Source of the DNA: Blastocrithidia nonstop
Lineage: Eukaryota > Euglenozoa > Kinetoplastea > Trypanosomatida > Trypanosomatidae
Assembly: GCA_028554745.1 (NCBI GenBank)
Contig: JAQOTN010000042.1
Coordinates: 248,001 to 312,000 of the forward strand
Direction of reading: 5' to 3'
DNA: 64,000 nucleotides
Each line of letters starts with the position of its first letter. The first letter of the stretch is position 1. Position numbers and translations under genes: made by a program. Shown here in pieces: positions 41,957 through 55,100 of the stretch. The notes below the pieces were generated by a model that saw only the letters and a list, made by a program, of their open reading frames with translations, ran no database searches and was not told the origin of the DNA.

Positions 41957-43936
41957 TTTTCTAAATTTTTTTTCAAAATTGATTTATTTGATTTCCTTTA
42001 TGTTGTCTTTTTCAACAATATATTTTTATGAAGTAGTACGACGATAAATGTAAGAAAATTTAGCAATGAACGAGAAAAAAAAAATGATTTGCTAGAAAAA
42101 GAATTGAGCTAAGTTATTTTGAATAAACCTTGTCTGTAATTAAATAATGTGTTAGTAATAATAGTATTACTCAAATCTTGCTTAAATTAGTTACAATAAA
42201 ACTGAATTAGTGAAGATCGATATAATTAATTAGTGTTAAAAGAAAATTACACATCACAATCACTGTCCTGCCATAGATTATAAATTGGTAGTTAAAAAAA
42301 CTTACAGAATATTTCTTTCAGAAAAAAAAACTACAAAAATAAATTTTTTGAAAAGAAAAAAAAATAGTGAAATTGCGTTTACATACGAACGAACAACTGA
42401 AGACTGCTAAGATTACAACACAGTACAGTCTGTCTGTTTTCTTGCTTACATAAGTTTTAAGAAGAACAGTATTAAAAAATATTTTTTTGATGAATTAATA
42501 CTCTTTTTGCTATACATCATACCTTTTTTCTACAATTACAGAAGGTAACATATAATAATTCCATTCACTAAATTATCAACTAATAAAATTAATTTTTACT
42601 TTTTTTATATAGGAACGAATAATTTTTCCAAATAAAACAATCTTGGTGCTCTCACAAAGGCACATATTTACTTGACTACTAATAACAAAAAAGTTTATTT
42701 AATTATATATTTATAGTTGCATACTTTCATATATTACGTAGTAATTGTCAAACTTGCAAAAAGTTTGTTTTAATTAATTATGCTTTCATTTCAATGTTTA
42801 CTATAAAATTACATTTGCACGTACTGCATAAGTTTGCTATTATCCTTATCAATTTACATTACCCAATATGTCATACATACGTTTAATGGTAAAAGACGTA
42901 TTACTACGTTTCAACACTTTCAATTAATAATATCCTTCAATTTTGAAAACAATTATTTGCATTGTCGTATCAAAGTCAAGTAAACAAAATAATATAATAA
43001 GTAAAAGATAATCAAAGAGTGAGGAGATAAAATTACAAAAATCACAAAGCTGTAAAGAAAGTAAATTTGGACAGCTATATTATCTTCGTTTTTATAACCT
43101 TCTCATTTGCAAATAACGAAAAATATAAAAGTGTTGACAAATATAAACGGCGACGTTTTCGTTCAATAGGTCATACAACACGTAAACTACAGAAAAAAAT
43201 ATCAAAATAACACAAGTGAAAAATAAAAGTAAAATATTGATGAGGAAGGAGTGTCTGTTCATACTTATATCAGTAATTTATTGCTGTCAAGGTTTATACA
43301 ACACGCAATATAGAGTGATAATTTAACAAAAAGATAATTATTGCAATAACTTCTACTGAGAAAATAAAGTAATATTTTATTATTCGGCACGGAATGCCAA
43401 AATAAAATAAAAAATTGTTGTCAATAAAATACATTCTTAAAGTTATGATTTTAGATTTCTTGTTATTCTCTTCCAAAAATATAATAAAAAAAAATAAACA
43501 TAAGCATCGAATATAAATATCACAATTACAGCGCAGAATAAAGGTTTAGGTAAAACTTTTACTCTGCTTTCTTTGCCCGTTCAATTTATATTTGAAAAGT
43601 CGAACAAAAATAAACACTAACAATATAACAAATACTGCTAACTACATATAATATATTTTTTTTTAAAAATTCACTTCAAGAAAAATACTTTACCGTTAGA
43701 AAATATTCAATAATAATAAAATCATTCAAAGCAATCTTTATTTGAATCTGTAGGTAGAAGAGGGGTGAGATTTGCAAAGAAATATTTATACAGTTTTAGT
43801 TATCAAAATTTAGTTGATTCTACAAATTGTAAGTTAATAATTTATTATTATTGAAAAAATTATTTTTAATAAATTAGACTTAGAATTACGTTAATTAAAA
43901 TAACATATAAGAAAATTATTAGAATTAAACTTATTA
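41957..43936. other. Intergenic, AT-rich, contains duplicated block
   Basis: About 2 kb between FBT copy 3 and DHA kinase. It contains one copy of a 656-bp block (42634-43289) repeated at 47127-47782. No coding frame recognised. Confidence 0.7.
42634..43289. repeat. 656-bp noncoding duplicate, copy A
   Basis: Nearly identical to 47127-47782 with a constant offset of 4,493 bp. I see four differences, all transitions. It ends abruptly on both sides. A 32-bp remnant of further identity (43342-43373 versus 47826-47857) follows after unlike sequence. It lies about 650 bp downstream of FBT copy 3. Confidence 0.9.
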
Positions 43937-46228
43937 TTAATCTGAAACTTCCACATCTTTTTCCTTGTTAATCTCTCGCTCATTGCTTTGCGCCATCTTT
44001 GGTGGAATTACTTCATCTTCAACCTCATCGATAACATTTCCATGTTGATCAAGATTATCGCAAATACGTGCTCTCCATGGAAGTAACAAGTATGCAAATG
44101 GAACAATGAATGCAGGCATGATGAAATGTCCAACAAGTAAAAGCCACTTCAAGTTATGAAAGTCACACGGCACCATATTTGACACTGGCCAGACATAGCC
44201 CATCAAAATTGCCCCAATTGCGCCAGACATTGTTTGTCCAAAGTTACTGAATCCGGCCATCAGTGAATAAACCATACTTTCTGATCCACGAGGACAAAGT
44301 CGAGCCATGAGAATAGTCATTGGCATAAAGCTTAGCATATAACATACTTGATACACAATAGCTGGGCCACAAATATACATGACAGTGTCAGGAATATGTG
44401 CCTTCTTGTTCCATCGCATCACAATAACAATATCAAAGAGAGAAGCAACCATCTGAATAAATGTAGTTACGAACATTGTAAGTGGGTAGGTACGTTTCGA
44501 GAAAAAGTAGTTGAATGCTGCAACACCTAAAAGTCCACCAACATTAGCAACAAGTTGTCCAACGGTCAAGTAAAATGTATTGGAAAAGTGCGGTCCATCA
44601 GGAACACACTATTTATCAGCCAAATAATAATTATCTACTGGAGCTTGTATCTGCATATATAGAGTCATTGCAATGTAAAAGAAAAAATACAAATTTCTCG
44701 CAACAGCCAACGGCAATGCCCAAAAGGAAAATGCACAGCAAACAACAGTGATAATTACACACGCAATAGTCAATTCTAACGTATTACAAAGCAAATTAAC
44801 AATAGCAAGTGTCAATACACAAACAGTCATGACCGCACAGTACAGAGCAATACGCCAGTTTTTGAATAATACTTCACGATTAAACTAGATTACTCCTCCA
44901 CAGAATATCACCGGTGCAGGTGGAATGAACGGAATAATTTGACTCATCTTGTCAATGTGTTCTTGTCCAAAAATTCCGAGATTACCTTTTTCAAGAGCAT
45001 CATGAATAGCCGCAGAATGGTCTGTACCGTATAATGTAACTTCATTGGGAGATTTTTGTTGGACTTGTTGCTCTTGCAAGTTGACATCATCGTGCAAAGC
45101 GTTGAAGGCATCATTACCGTTGTTGTTATTTTCTCCTCCATAATCATTTGTAGGTTCACGAATACTTAACTATGGGTGTAAATTCTTATTGCGTTCAATA
45201 CCATCAACCATTTATTCAGAATCAAATTATTTATTTTCTTCATCTTCTTTGTCCAAGTGGTCCTTGATTGCTTCTTTGTGTGCTACAATAGCATCGAGTA
45301 AACGCTCTTCGGAGTTTAATTTCTCGCCGTACCAGTTCAAGAGAAACACAAAGCACGTAATGAGCTGTAATGCAGCAGCAATCTATACTGCAACTTGAGG
45401 AATGTTAGCATCAGCAGTTGGACCATTGATTACACTTGAGATTACTGCACCAATAAGAACATTCCACCAAATTCAGCTTACAAGAGAAGGTCCAGGAATA
45501 GGATTACGTTTAAGCTGACGACTGTAATGGCCTTCAGATAAAATATCCACATTCGCTTTGGTCAAAGAAGTCAAAAAGTAAAACGCACCAGCTATGTTAC
45601 CAGAAGATGGTTTTGCAGGTAATAAACCCATCACAATACCAATTGCTCCTCCAACTATACAAGATATAAACATATACCAACGTTTCGTGTAGCCAAATAA
45701 CGCAAAACTATCTGTTGCAAGTGCCACAAAAGCCTTTACGGCCCAACCCATTGAATACATAATATACAATCGCTGACAACGAAGTGTATCGACCTTCAAG
45801 TGCTGATTTAAGAAAGGACGACGTAATCCTTGCATGAGCTGATCGGCAATACCTTTACATAACAAGTAATTGATACCAAGGGCAAAAACCAGCTTAGGTC
45901 CATAACCTTGTACAGCTTGTCCAAACACAGGAGCGTAACGTAAGAAGGGCACTGCATGGAAAAAGGGAATCGAACCAGGATGTATCTTACCAATATCTTT
46001 CTTCTTTTCTTGGGGCGTATCATCAGCTTTGGTTCCATCTCCACCGTCAACATGCTCACCGTTGCCCTAGCGAAATTGAGATTCACCTCCTACATAGGTG
46101 TTCTAATTTCCATGAATCTCAATAAATGGATCATTAGCATTGTTGGCAAAGGTGTAATCAGCTGCTCCATTTTCTGCACCGACATGGTCGTTGCTACCCG
46201 AAGGATAGTTGTTATTATTGTCGGTCAT
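43937..46228 (-). CDS. Folate/biopterin transporter, FBT/BT1 family, copy 3
   Basis: A 763-residue FBT-family membrane transporter, almost identical to copy 4. Family segments: HPGSIPFFHAVPFLRYAPVFG, LLCKGIADQLMQGL, FGYTKRWYMF, GLLPAKPSSGNIAG, KANVDILSEGHYSR, PGPSLVS-UGA-IWW, GGVI-UAG-FNREV, CVPDGPHFSNTFY, VIVMRWNKKAHIPD, RLCPRGSES, CDFHNLKWLLLVGHF and ARICDNLDQHGNVI. UGA at 45473-45475 is the Trp that copy 1 writes as UGG. It differs from copy 4 by a cluster of changes around 44673-44698 (AVARNLYFFFYIAM against AVAKANIFAYIAM), a rewritten C-terminal tail and a few single substitutions. The Asn-rich acidic N-terminus (MTDNNNNYPSGSN) starts at 46228. Termination is three consecutive UAA from 43939 downward. 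Confidence 0.93.
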
Positions 46229-46269
46229 ATTTAATTTTCTCCGCTCAAGACTTTTTATAATTAAATTTT
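43956..46269. repeat. 2.3-kb direct duplicate containing FBT copy 3
   Basis: Matches 48729-51042 at an offset of 4,773 bp (4,776 past a 3-nt indel). Identity begins just inside the 3' coding end and stops about 41 bp upstream of the start codon. Only about half a dozen scattered base differences plus one complex replacement were seen, so the duplication is recent or kept alike by gene conversion. Confidence 0.9.
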
Positions 46270-48712
46270 CTATTATAAAAAATAAAATAACAATTTTATT
46301 CCAGATAAATATAATGTACTATATTTTTTGTATAGTGTTAGAATAATATCGAATACTTTTTACTGATAAAAATATTTATTTTTCTTTGAAACAAATAAAG
46401 TTTTCAAAACTGCAACAAAAATTATGTTTAAGTAATAATTTCGATAGGTGTTAAAGTTTTATTATATGTTAAGCATATAATTTTAATAAAGGAGGTAAAC
46501 ATACAAAATATATAACGATTTAACCTTATTGTCAGATAAATAAACATCTCCTTGTTGTAAAAATGGAAATATCATTATTTAAATACCTAACAACTTAGGA
46601 CTTGTATTTAAAAATTAAATTTTTTTGTTAATATATTGTGTTATACAATTATAAATTTATAATCATTTATGTATAATTTTTTGAAGTAATAAACAGAAAA
46701 AAAAATTAAACAGAAAATTTATAAAATACATTAAAAATATTAAATATGATGATATACTGCAGATAATCACGTTTCTCTAACTCATTTAGACAACAATCAA
46801 CTTGCTTGTTTTAATAGCTGACAAACTTTTTTAGCAAAATAGTAAACGTATAAATGTATACACAACACTATAACAGAAAATTTAAAAAGTTAAGTTAACT
46901 TACACAAATCTGTTTTGTCAATTCGGAAAAAAAATATTCGAAAACTTTCAATTAATTTTATTTTTTTAATTATTTTTATATTTTGGTCACAATGAAATTT
47001 ATCAAGTGTTGTTGGAATACTTTATATTCCCTCAACATAAAGTCTTTTTTTTTTTGAGATAGGTAAGCAGTTTTTACTTTAATTTTGAAAGTTTCTTCTA
47101 TAATACCAACAATCTTTGTTGTTAACAAAACAATCTTGGTGCTCTCACAAAGACACATATTTACTTGACTACTAATAACAAAAAAGTTTATTTAATTATA
47201 TATTTATAGTTGCATACTTTCATATATTACGTAGTAATTGTCAAACTTGCAAAAAGTTTGTTTTAATTAATTATGCTTTCATTTCAATGTTTACTATAAA
47301 ATTACATTTGCACGTACTGCATAAGTTTGCTATTATCCTTATCAATTTACATTACCCAATATGTCATATATACGTTTAATGGTAAAAGATGTATTACTAC
47401 GTTTCAACACTTTCAATTAATAATATCCTTCAATTTTGAAAACAATTATTTGCATTGTCGTATCAAAGTCAAGTAAACAAAATAATATAATAAGTAAAAG
47501 ATAATCAAAGAGTGAGGAGATAAAATTACAAAAATCACAAAGCTGTAAAGAAAGTAAATTTGGACAGCTATATTATCTTCGTTTTTATGACCTTCTCATT
47601 TGCAAATAACGAAAAATATAAAAGTGTTGACAAATATAAACGGCGACGTTTTCGTTCAATAGGTCATACAACACGTAAACTACAGAAAAAAATATCAAAA
47701 TAACACAAGTGAAAAATAAAAGTAAAATATTGATGAGGAAGGAGTGTCTGTTCATACTTATATCAGTAATTTATTGCTGTCATTTTTTTTTAAATATAAA
47801 TTGATATTTAGTATCTCATTATTTCTGCAATAACTTCTACTGAGAAAATAAAGTAATTTTACGTACTAGTGAATGATATTTTTTAATAATATTAATCAGA
47901 TAAAGGAAAATAATAAGTAAAACTGATTAACTTGATTAAGTAAAATTTCATTTATATATCCATTTAAAAATTAGTAACAGTAATATAGTTTACAACACTT
48001 AAAATAATTCGCAAAAATAAACAAGTAGAATTAAAAAAGGAAAAGATTTTTTTAAAGTTAATAATAATACTGATGAAATAAATTTTTATATATTATTTAT
48101 TGAATGGTGTAAAATAATGTATAGTATGCTATTTTTAAAATTATCACTTTAAATTGAAATTATGTTTTTCAATTCGTAGCCATAGTTACCAGAGTATTTT
48201 TTCTTTCTTGTATAAGAAAGAAAAACAAGAGTCAAATTATAAACTTAACCGACATAGGCAAAGTATAACATTGTTAACAACATACAACTTAATTCAACAA
48301 CAAATCAATGTATATATATATTTAAGTATAAAAGTATGCCAAAGATAATTAATATTAAATAGCATAAGCAATGAAATACAAACATCAAATAGTTTTAAAT
48401 ATGAAGACGAAAGGTTAGTAAGCTAAAGTAACTTAAAAATACGAATTAAAAAAGTTATTAAAAGATGTGACGGACAGTCTAGTATAAAACTCTCCTTTTT
48501 TAATTGTGAAAAAATGTTTGTCGTAAATATAATATAACGGAAACTAGCGAATTTTTTTTGTTTTATACAATTTAATTATATAATAAATGTATAATATTTT
48601 ATTATTAAAATGTGTGTGCATAATTAAAATTCTTAAAAAAATTATAATCACAGACTTTATAGCAAATATATTAACAATCTTTACAAGTTTACAAAAATGT
48701 TTTTCTCTAACC
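46229..48712. other. Intergenic, AT-rich, contains duplicated block
   Basis: About 2.5 kb between FBT copies 4 and 3. It holds block copy B (47127-47782), many A/T runs and no recognisable gene. Confidence 0.7.
47127..47782. repeat. 656-bp noncoding duplicate, copy B
   Basis: Partner of 42634-43289. It lies about 930 bp downstream of FBT copy 4, compared with about 650 bp for the other pair, because the sequence between block and gene is different in the two places. Confidence 0.9.
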
Positions 48713-51001
48713 TTAACCTGATGCACTTATATCTTTTTCCTTGTTAAGCTCTTGCTCATTGCTTTGCGCCATCTTTGGTGGAATTACTTCATCTTCAACC
48801 TCATCGATAACATTTCCATGTTGATCAAGATTATCGCAAATACGTGCTCTCCATGGAAGTAACAAGTATGCAAATGGAACAATGAATGCAGGCATGATGA
48901 AATGTCCAACAAGTAAAAGCCACTTCAAGTTATGAAAGTCACACGGCACCATATTTGACACTGGCCAGACATAGCCCATCAAAATTGCCCCAATTGCGCC
49001 AGACATTGTTTGTCCAAAGTTACTGAATCCGGCCATCAGTGAATAAACCATACTTTCTGATCCACGAGGACAAAGTCGAGCCATGAGAATAGTCATTGGC
49101 ATAAAGCTTAGCATATAACATACTTGATACACAATAGCTGGGCCACAAATATACATGACAGTGTCAGGAATATGTGCCTTCTTGTTCCATCGCATCACAA
49201 TAACAATATCAAAGAGAGAAGCAACCATCTGAATAAATGTAGTTACGAACATTGTAAGTGGGTAGGTACGTTTCGAGAAAAAGTAGTTGAATGCTGCAAC
49301 ACCTAAAAGTCCACCAACATTAGCAACAAGTTGTCCAACGGTCAAGTAAAATGTATTGGAAAAGTGCGGTCCATCAGGAACACACTATTTATCAGCCAAA
49401 TAATAATTATCTACTGGAGCTTGTATCTGCATATATAGAGTCATTGCAATGTACGCAAAAATGTTTGCCTTCGCAACAGCCAACGGCAATGCCCAAAAGG
49501 AAAATGCACAGCAAACAACAGTGATAATTACACACGCAATAGTCAATTCTAACGTATTACAAAGCAAATTAACAATAGCAAGTGTCAATACACAAACAGT
49601 CATGACCGCACAGTACAGAGCAATACGCCAGTTTTTGAATAATACTTCACGATTAAACTAGATTACTCCTCCACAGAATATCACCGGTGCAGGTGGAATG
49701 AACGGAATAATTTGACTCATCTTGTCAATGTGTTCTTGTCCAAAAATTCCGAGATTACCTTTCTCAAGAGCATCATGAATAGCCGCAGAATGGTCTGTAC
49801 CGTATAATGTAACTTCATTGGGAGATTTTTGTTGGACTTGTTGCTCTTGCAAGTTGACATCATCGTGCAAAGCGTTGAAGGCATCATTACCGTTGTTGTT
49901 ATTTTCTCCTCCATAATCATTTGTAGGTTCACGAATACTTAACTATGGGTGTAAATTCTTATTGCGTTCAATACCATCAACCATTTATTCAGAATCAAAT
50001 TATTTATTTTCTTCATCTTCTTTGTCCAAGTGGTCCTTGATTGCTTCTTTGTGTGCTACAATAGCATCGAGTAAACGCTCTTCGGAGTTTAATTTCTCGC
50101 CGTACCAGTTCAAGAGAAACACAAAGCACGTAATGAGCTGTAATGCAGCAGCAATCTATACTGCAACTTGAGGAATGTTAGCATCAGCAGTTGGACCATT
50201 GATTACACTTGAGATTACTGCACCAATAAGAACATTCCACCAAATTCAGCTTACAAGAGAAGGTCCAGGAATAGGATTACGTTTAAGCTGACGACTGTAA
50301 TGGCCTTCAGATAAAATATCCACATTCGCTTTGGTCAAAGAAGTCAAAAAGTAAAACGCACCAGCTATGTTACCAGAAGATGGTTTTGCAGGTAATAAAC
50401 CCATCACAATACCAATTGCTCCTCCAACTATACAAGATATAAACATATACCAACGTTTCGTGTAGCCAAATAACGCAAAACTATCTGTTGCAAGTGCCAC
50501 AAAAGCCTTTAAGGCCCAACCCATTGTATACATAATATACAATCGCTGACAACGAAGTGTATCGACCTTCAAGTGCTGATTTAAGAAAGGACGACGTAAT
50601 CCTTGCATGAGCTGATCGGCAATACCTTTACATAACAAGTAATTGATACCAAGGGCAAAAACCAGCTTAGGTCCATAACCTTGTACAGCTTGTCCAAACA
50701 CAGGAGCGTAACGTAAGAAGGGCACTGCATGGAAAAAGGGAATCGAACCAGGATGTATCTTACCAATATCTTTCTTCTTTTCTTGGGGCGTATCAACAGC
50801 TTTGGTTCCATCTCCACCGTCAACATGCTCACCGTTGCCCTAGCGAAATTGAGATTCACCTCCTACATAGGTGTTCTAATTTCCATGAATCTCAATAAAT
50901 GGATCATTAGCATTGTTGGCAAAGGTGTAATCAGCTGCTCCATTTTCTGCACCGACATGGTCGTTGCTACCCGAAGGATAGTTGTTATTATTGTCGGTCA
51001 T
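48713..51001 (-). CDS. Folate/biopterin transporter, FBT/BT1 family, copy 4
   Basis: A 762-residue FBT-family transporter and near-twin of copy 3, with the same segments and the same UAG, UAA and UGA usage. Its AVAKANIFAYIAM segment agrees with copy 1 (VIAKANVFSF) and copy 2 (AKVNVYSY), so copy 4 keeps the ancestral version and copy 3 carries the change. The C-terminus reads NKEKDISASG then UAA at 48713-48715, unlike copy 3 (NKEKDVEVSD). The start ATG at 51001 and 41 bp of upstream sequence are shared with copy 3. Two identical genes in tandem raise dosage, a usual route in organisms that lack promoter-level control; that role is inference. Confidence 0.93.
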
Positions 51002-51042
51002 ATTTAATTTTCTCCGCTCAAGACTTTTTATAATTAAATTTT
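48729..51042. repeat. 2.3-kb direct duplicate containing FBT copy 4
   Basis: Partner of 43956-46269. It covers nearly the whole coding region and 41 bp of 5' flank, then both flanks diverge completely. Confidence 0.9.
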
Positions 51043-51815
51043 ATATGTTAAAAGACAATTTTGTAAATTATTAAATAAATGCAATAAAATAATTATTAGA
51101 AAGCAAAGCTACCTTTATTAGCTGTATTATTTAGTTGAAGGATAAAAATGTATAAATTGATTTAATTATGTAGCAATGTAAAGTAAATTCTGCCGAATAT
51201 ATTTTTTTGAATTTCAAATGTTTAAGATACAATATAACGATTTGAAATCGTTGCAAACTAATTAATTGTGTACACACATAAATAATAGTAATAGTTAGTT
51301 ATAGCAAAAAACGGCAAAAACATATAAGTTAAAAGGTAGCAATTTTAAATTGTTACACACTGATCATTATTGTTCAGATATAAATGGTATAGTAAGGTAT
51401 GTTTTTATATACATCATATTTGCTTTGCAACTTCGATAGGTATGATTATTTGATACGAGTACTTCTTGTCTTGTGCCACTGCTCTTTTTTTGTAATAAAT
51501 TGTTAATTTTTATGTTTACTGCAATTTTCAGGGTGATAAACTTATCGGAATTACGCTCGTCATAAAGACAGAGTGTAACAATTGATAAAAAAAAAAAAAT
51601 AATACAATGATGAGAAAATTATGATATCGATGTGTTCAAAAATTGTGTGGTTTTTTGACAAATTTGTATTTATCTTCTTTTTTCTATTATAGTTGGCAAT
51701 GAATATTTTTAAGTATATTACTTATTTCAAATTTTTTTCATGTTCAACGTTATAATTTAATTTTTGTAATTTTTTATTATTGTTTAATATGCCTTACCCT
51801 GTTATGTACCTCTTA

Positions 51816-51884
<69 letters not shown>

Positions 51885-52142
51885 ATTTTTTTGTACTAAA
51901 TTAAAGTTATTTATTAACTTCAATAAAAAAAGCTAACAAATCTTTTTTGAATGGGTGATATAATTTAAAATGAATATAGATTAAATATGTTAGAAAGTAA
52001 ATTGTAATCAAAAAGATATAATTTTTGTGTGCAAAACAAAATTTTATTAAAATGTTATATTAACACAATGATAATATTGCTATTATTGCTCACAAGATAT
52101 ATATATATATAAATTATTTATATATTTTTTTTAATAAGTCGA
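51002..52142. other. Intergenic, AT-rich, with AT microsatellite
   Basis: About 1.1 kb between SEC23 and FBT copy 4. It contains a long AT dinucleotide repeat and A/T homopolymers. No gene seen. Confidence 0.7.
51821..51878. repeat. AT dinucleotide microsatellite
   Basis: 58 bp of uninterrupted AT (29 units), the longest simple repeat in the window. It can form a cruciform and is prone to slippage. Confidence 0.95.
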
Positions 52143-55100
52143 TTATCTTGTTTGGACACTATTTTTGTTGTCTTCTACATTAACCACAGCTATTTTCAAT
52201 GACCTCATAAATGTTTCGCTAGATGCATCATCGGTGTAAATGCAATCAGCGTCGTTGTTCTCATTGCCACCAAGATTGTTATAATTGTAACTATCATTAT
52301 TCGTACTTCCAGCAAATTGTTCTTTGCTTTTATATGTCACGGTCGGGTTCACGCGTGTTTTGATATGACGTGCCTACGAACCATCTGCGTGTGTGCGTGA
52401 GAATCGAGGGTATGGATAACGCATCGCGAGTAACGTCTGAGCATCAAGTTCAACATTTTATAACAATTCAGCGAAATTGCTGTATTATGGGTTTTCATGA
52501 TACTTGGCATTAATTCAGGCATAAATTGTATTGCCCCACATGATATGAATGTTGAAAAACGCATCCATTAGTACAATGTTATCTTTACGCAGACTAGTGC
52601 TATCAAGCATCACGGGCGTAGCGTATGGATTCTACATGTCATACGAGTCAAGTGTGGGTTGAATCATCAACACACAGTTATCCACCCCTTCGCGCATCAG
52701 CCAGTGTCGTTTGTAGGTTGTCTCATCGGGTGAGATGTTCAGTACCATGAAGAACTACGATCGCCCCAAATTAAACATAAACGATGGGAAAAGTGAACAG
52801 CTTCGGTCTAAATGTAAACTTTACGGCACACGAGGTGTAAAAGTGCCATACCGACGTACAAATCAAATCAATAATTGATCAAGTCATCGTTTGATTCTGG
52901 TTCACTTTTGTGGGGCTCGCTACAAGAAACTAATCGCCAAGCGAGAGACGATCGTGGCGGCTGCGGTGGCGTCAAAGGTTTTGTGGCTGACAAAAAACAA
53001 GGCATCATTACACGTTGGTGCGATTGGTTGGCGAATACTCGTAATTCGAACTCGATGCTGACCGGACAGAGTAACATAGCGTAGAACAAACTGAAAGAAG
53101 CGTGAGTCATGTTTACGAGCAATAGAAGAAGAAGAATAAGTAGAAGAAGAAGGAGCTACTGGCACAGCTTGTTGATTGTAATAATACGATTGCCCATCTT
53201 GCATCGGGTTACTACTAGTATGACTATCTTTATTATTTGTCTCCTCGCGTAGCAGTGTAGCGGTGTCAAAGACTAACGCAAGACTGACCGTTTCATCTAA
53301 ACTTCCAATACACCACCGATTCGTCTTACCTACCCCAACCACAATAGGTGAAACGTTACGCTGCCATGAACTACCAGCTTCGTTTTATGTTAGGCTATGC
53401 TTACTGTTCATGTTGCCTTTATTTTTACTTTTAGCTGCTGCTGCTGCTGCTGAATCCTTTTGATTGGTTTGGTCTAATGAATTTGGGATGTCCGCCGTAC
53501 ATGGACCCAACACACCACTAATTAACGTATCAGATGAGGTAAACACCTGCAGCTTGGCCGCAAAGGCACACTTGACATGCGTTACATCGTCTATCAACAT
53601 TTATTATTTATTTTTACTATTTAGTGGTAGGTTGGGATGATTAGATGAAGAAGGAGAAGGAGAAGAGGAGGCATCTCCAGCAGAGTGTATAATGTTACTA
53701 CTGTTTACTTTACTATTGCTGTTGTTTATGATGTTCCCAGCCTCCTTTTGCAATTCATGATCATTTGTTTTACTATTTACATCTTGATGTGCAGCAACAG
53801 CTGCACCATCATTGATGTTGTTATTAGTTTACACCTATTCATTGTCTACCTATGCGATAAACGATGGGCGAAGTCCATACCGGCTAAAAAATCGCTCCAG
53901 TGAAAACGTAAATATGTCATCTTTGAACGAATCACCACAAATTAACGTCCCACTGGTGCCATTGACGGCATTTCGCATTTACATGATGCCTATTTGATCA
54001 AAGCTCTGCGCAAATACATCTAATGCCACATTCACACGTGCCAGGCGATGTCCTAGCTTATCATAAAACAGTAACGCGGTTAAGTAGAGCGGAGTTTCAC
54101 CATCCATGATATCACGGTGAGAGCGCATCATGTTGCTTTTATCAATTGACACCACCGATCCAGCCCCACGGGTGCAGGGCCCACCGGTAAACAATAACAC
54201 CTTTCCATACTTCAAATGAGAGGAGGACCGATTACCACCACCACCACTAGTGAAACTACTTGCTGCGTTTATACTGCTATTGTTTGATGTATTGTGATCT
54301 AGTCCAGTTATGTTAGGGTTAGACATGCTCAAATTGTTTGCATGACGTGCTCCATACGGCTTGGGAGGCAGCATAGATTAATAATTTCCTTTACTCGGTT
54401 TGGTGTTAGCACTATTCATGGCACTGTTAGTATTAGCACCTATCGGGTTAAACGAGGCATGCGGTACGTTTGCATAATTCTGTGACATGTTAGCAAACGA
54501 GTTAGATGCAGCAGTAGCAGTGGTTGCAGCGGAAGCGGAGTAATTGATTTCTACATGAGTCTAAAGCTGTTCCATCAGAAAAGTAGCAAGTTATAGTGCC
54601 ACCCCAGTCGCACGTAGTGGTCGCTTGTCGTGTGGAATCGCAGGGACTTGACTACCCAGCTCACGAAACATACTTGTCAAGTTAAACTCACACTAGGACA
54701 AGGGAACTATAAATCGATTTCGTATTGGGTTATGCGTAGACACGTTTAACATCTTCATGAGCTGCTAATTGCCGTACTAGGTTTCACCACGTAGCTCATA
54801 GCACTTCGCAAATGGGTTATTGGCTAATTACCACACTTTAGCTCGAGCCGCAAAGGTAATGAGGCCAATGAGTGCGTCCTGTGGCAGTCACTAAAGTGCG
54901 CGTGACACGTTATCTTTCAATGCCTCCATCTCATCCATTGGTAAACAGGTGTCAATGACAAAAAGGTAAATCAAATGTCCTCGTGCACTGCTTGGTGCGT
55001 GTGTCATAATATTAGAGCTCATATTCATTCTATTCATGTTATTACCACCAGTACCACCAGTATTCATAGGCATATTAACACTATTGTTATTATTACTACC

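Noticed and set aside
42634-43289. Mobile element (repeated 656-bp block)
   Set aside because: No terminal repeats, target duplications or coding capacity. Its fixed relation to the duplicated FBT genes points to segmental duplication.
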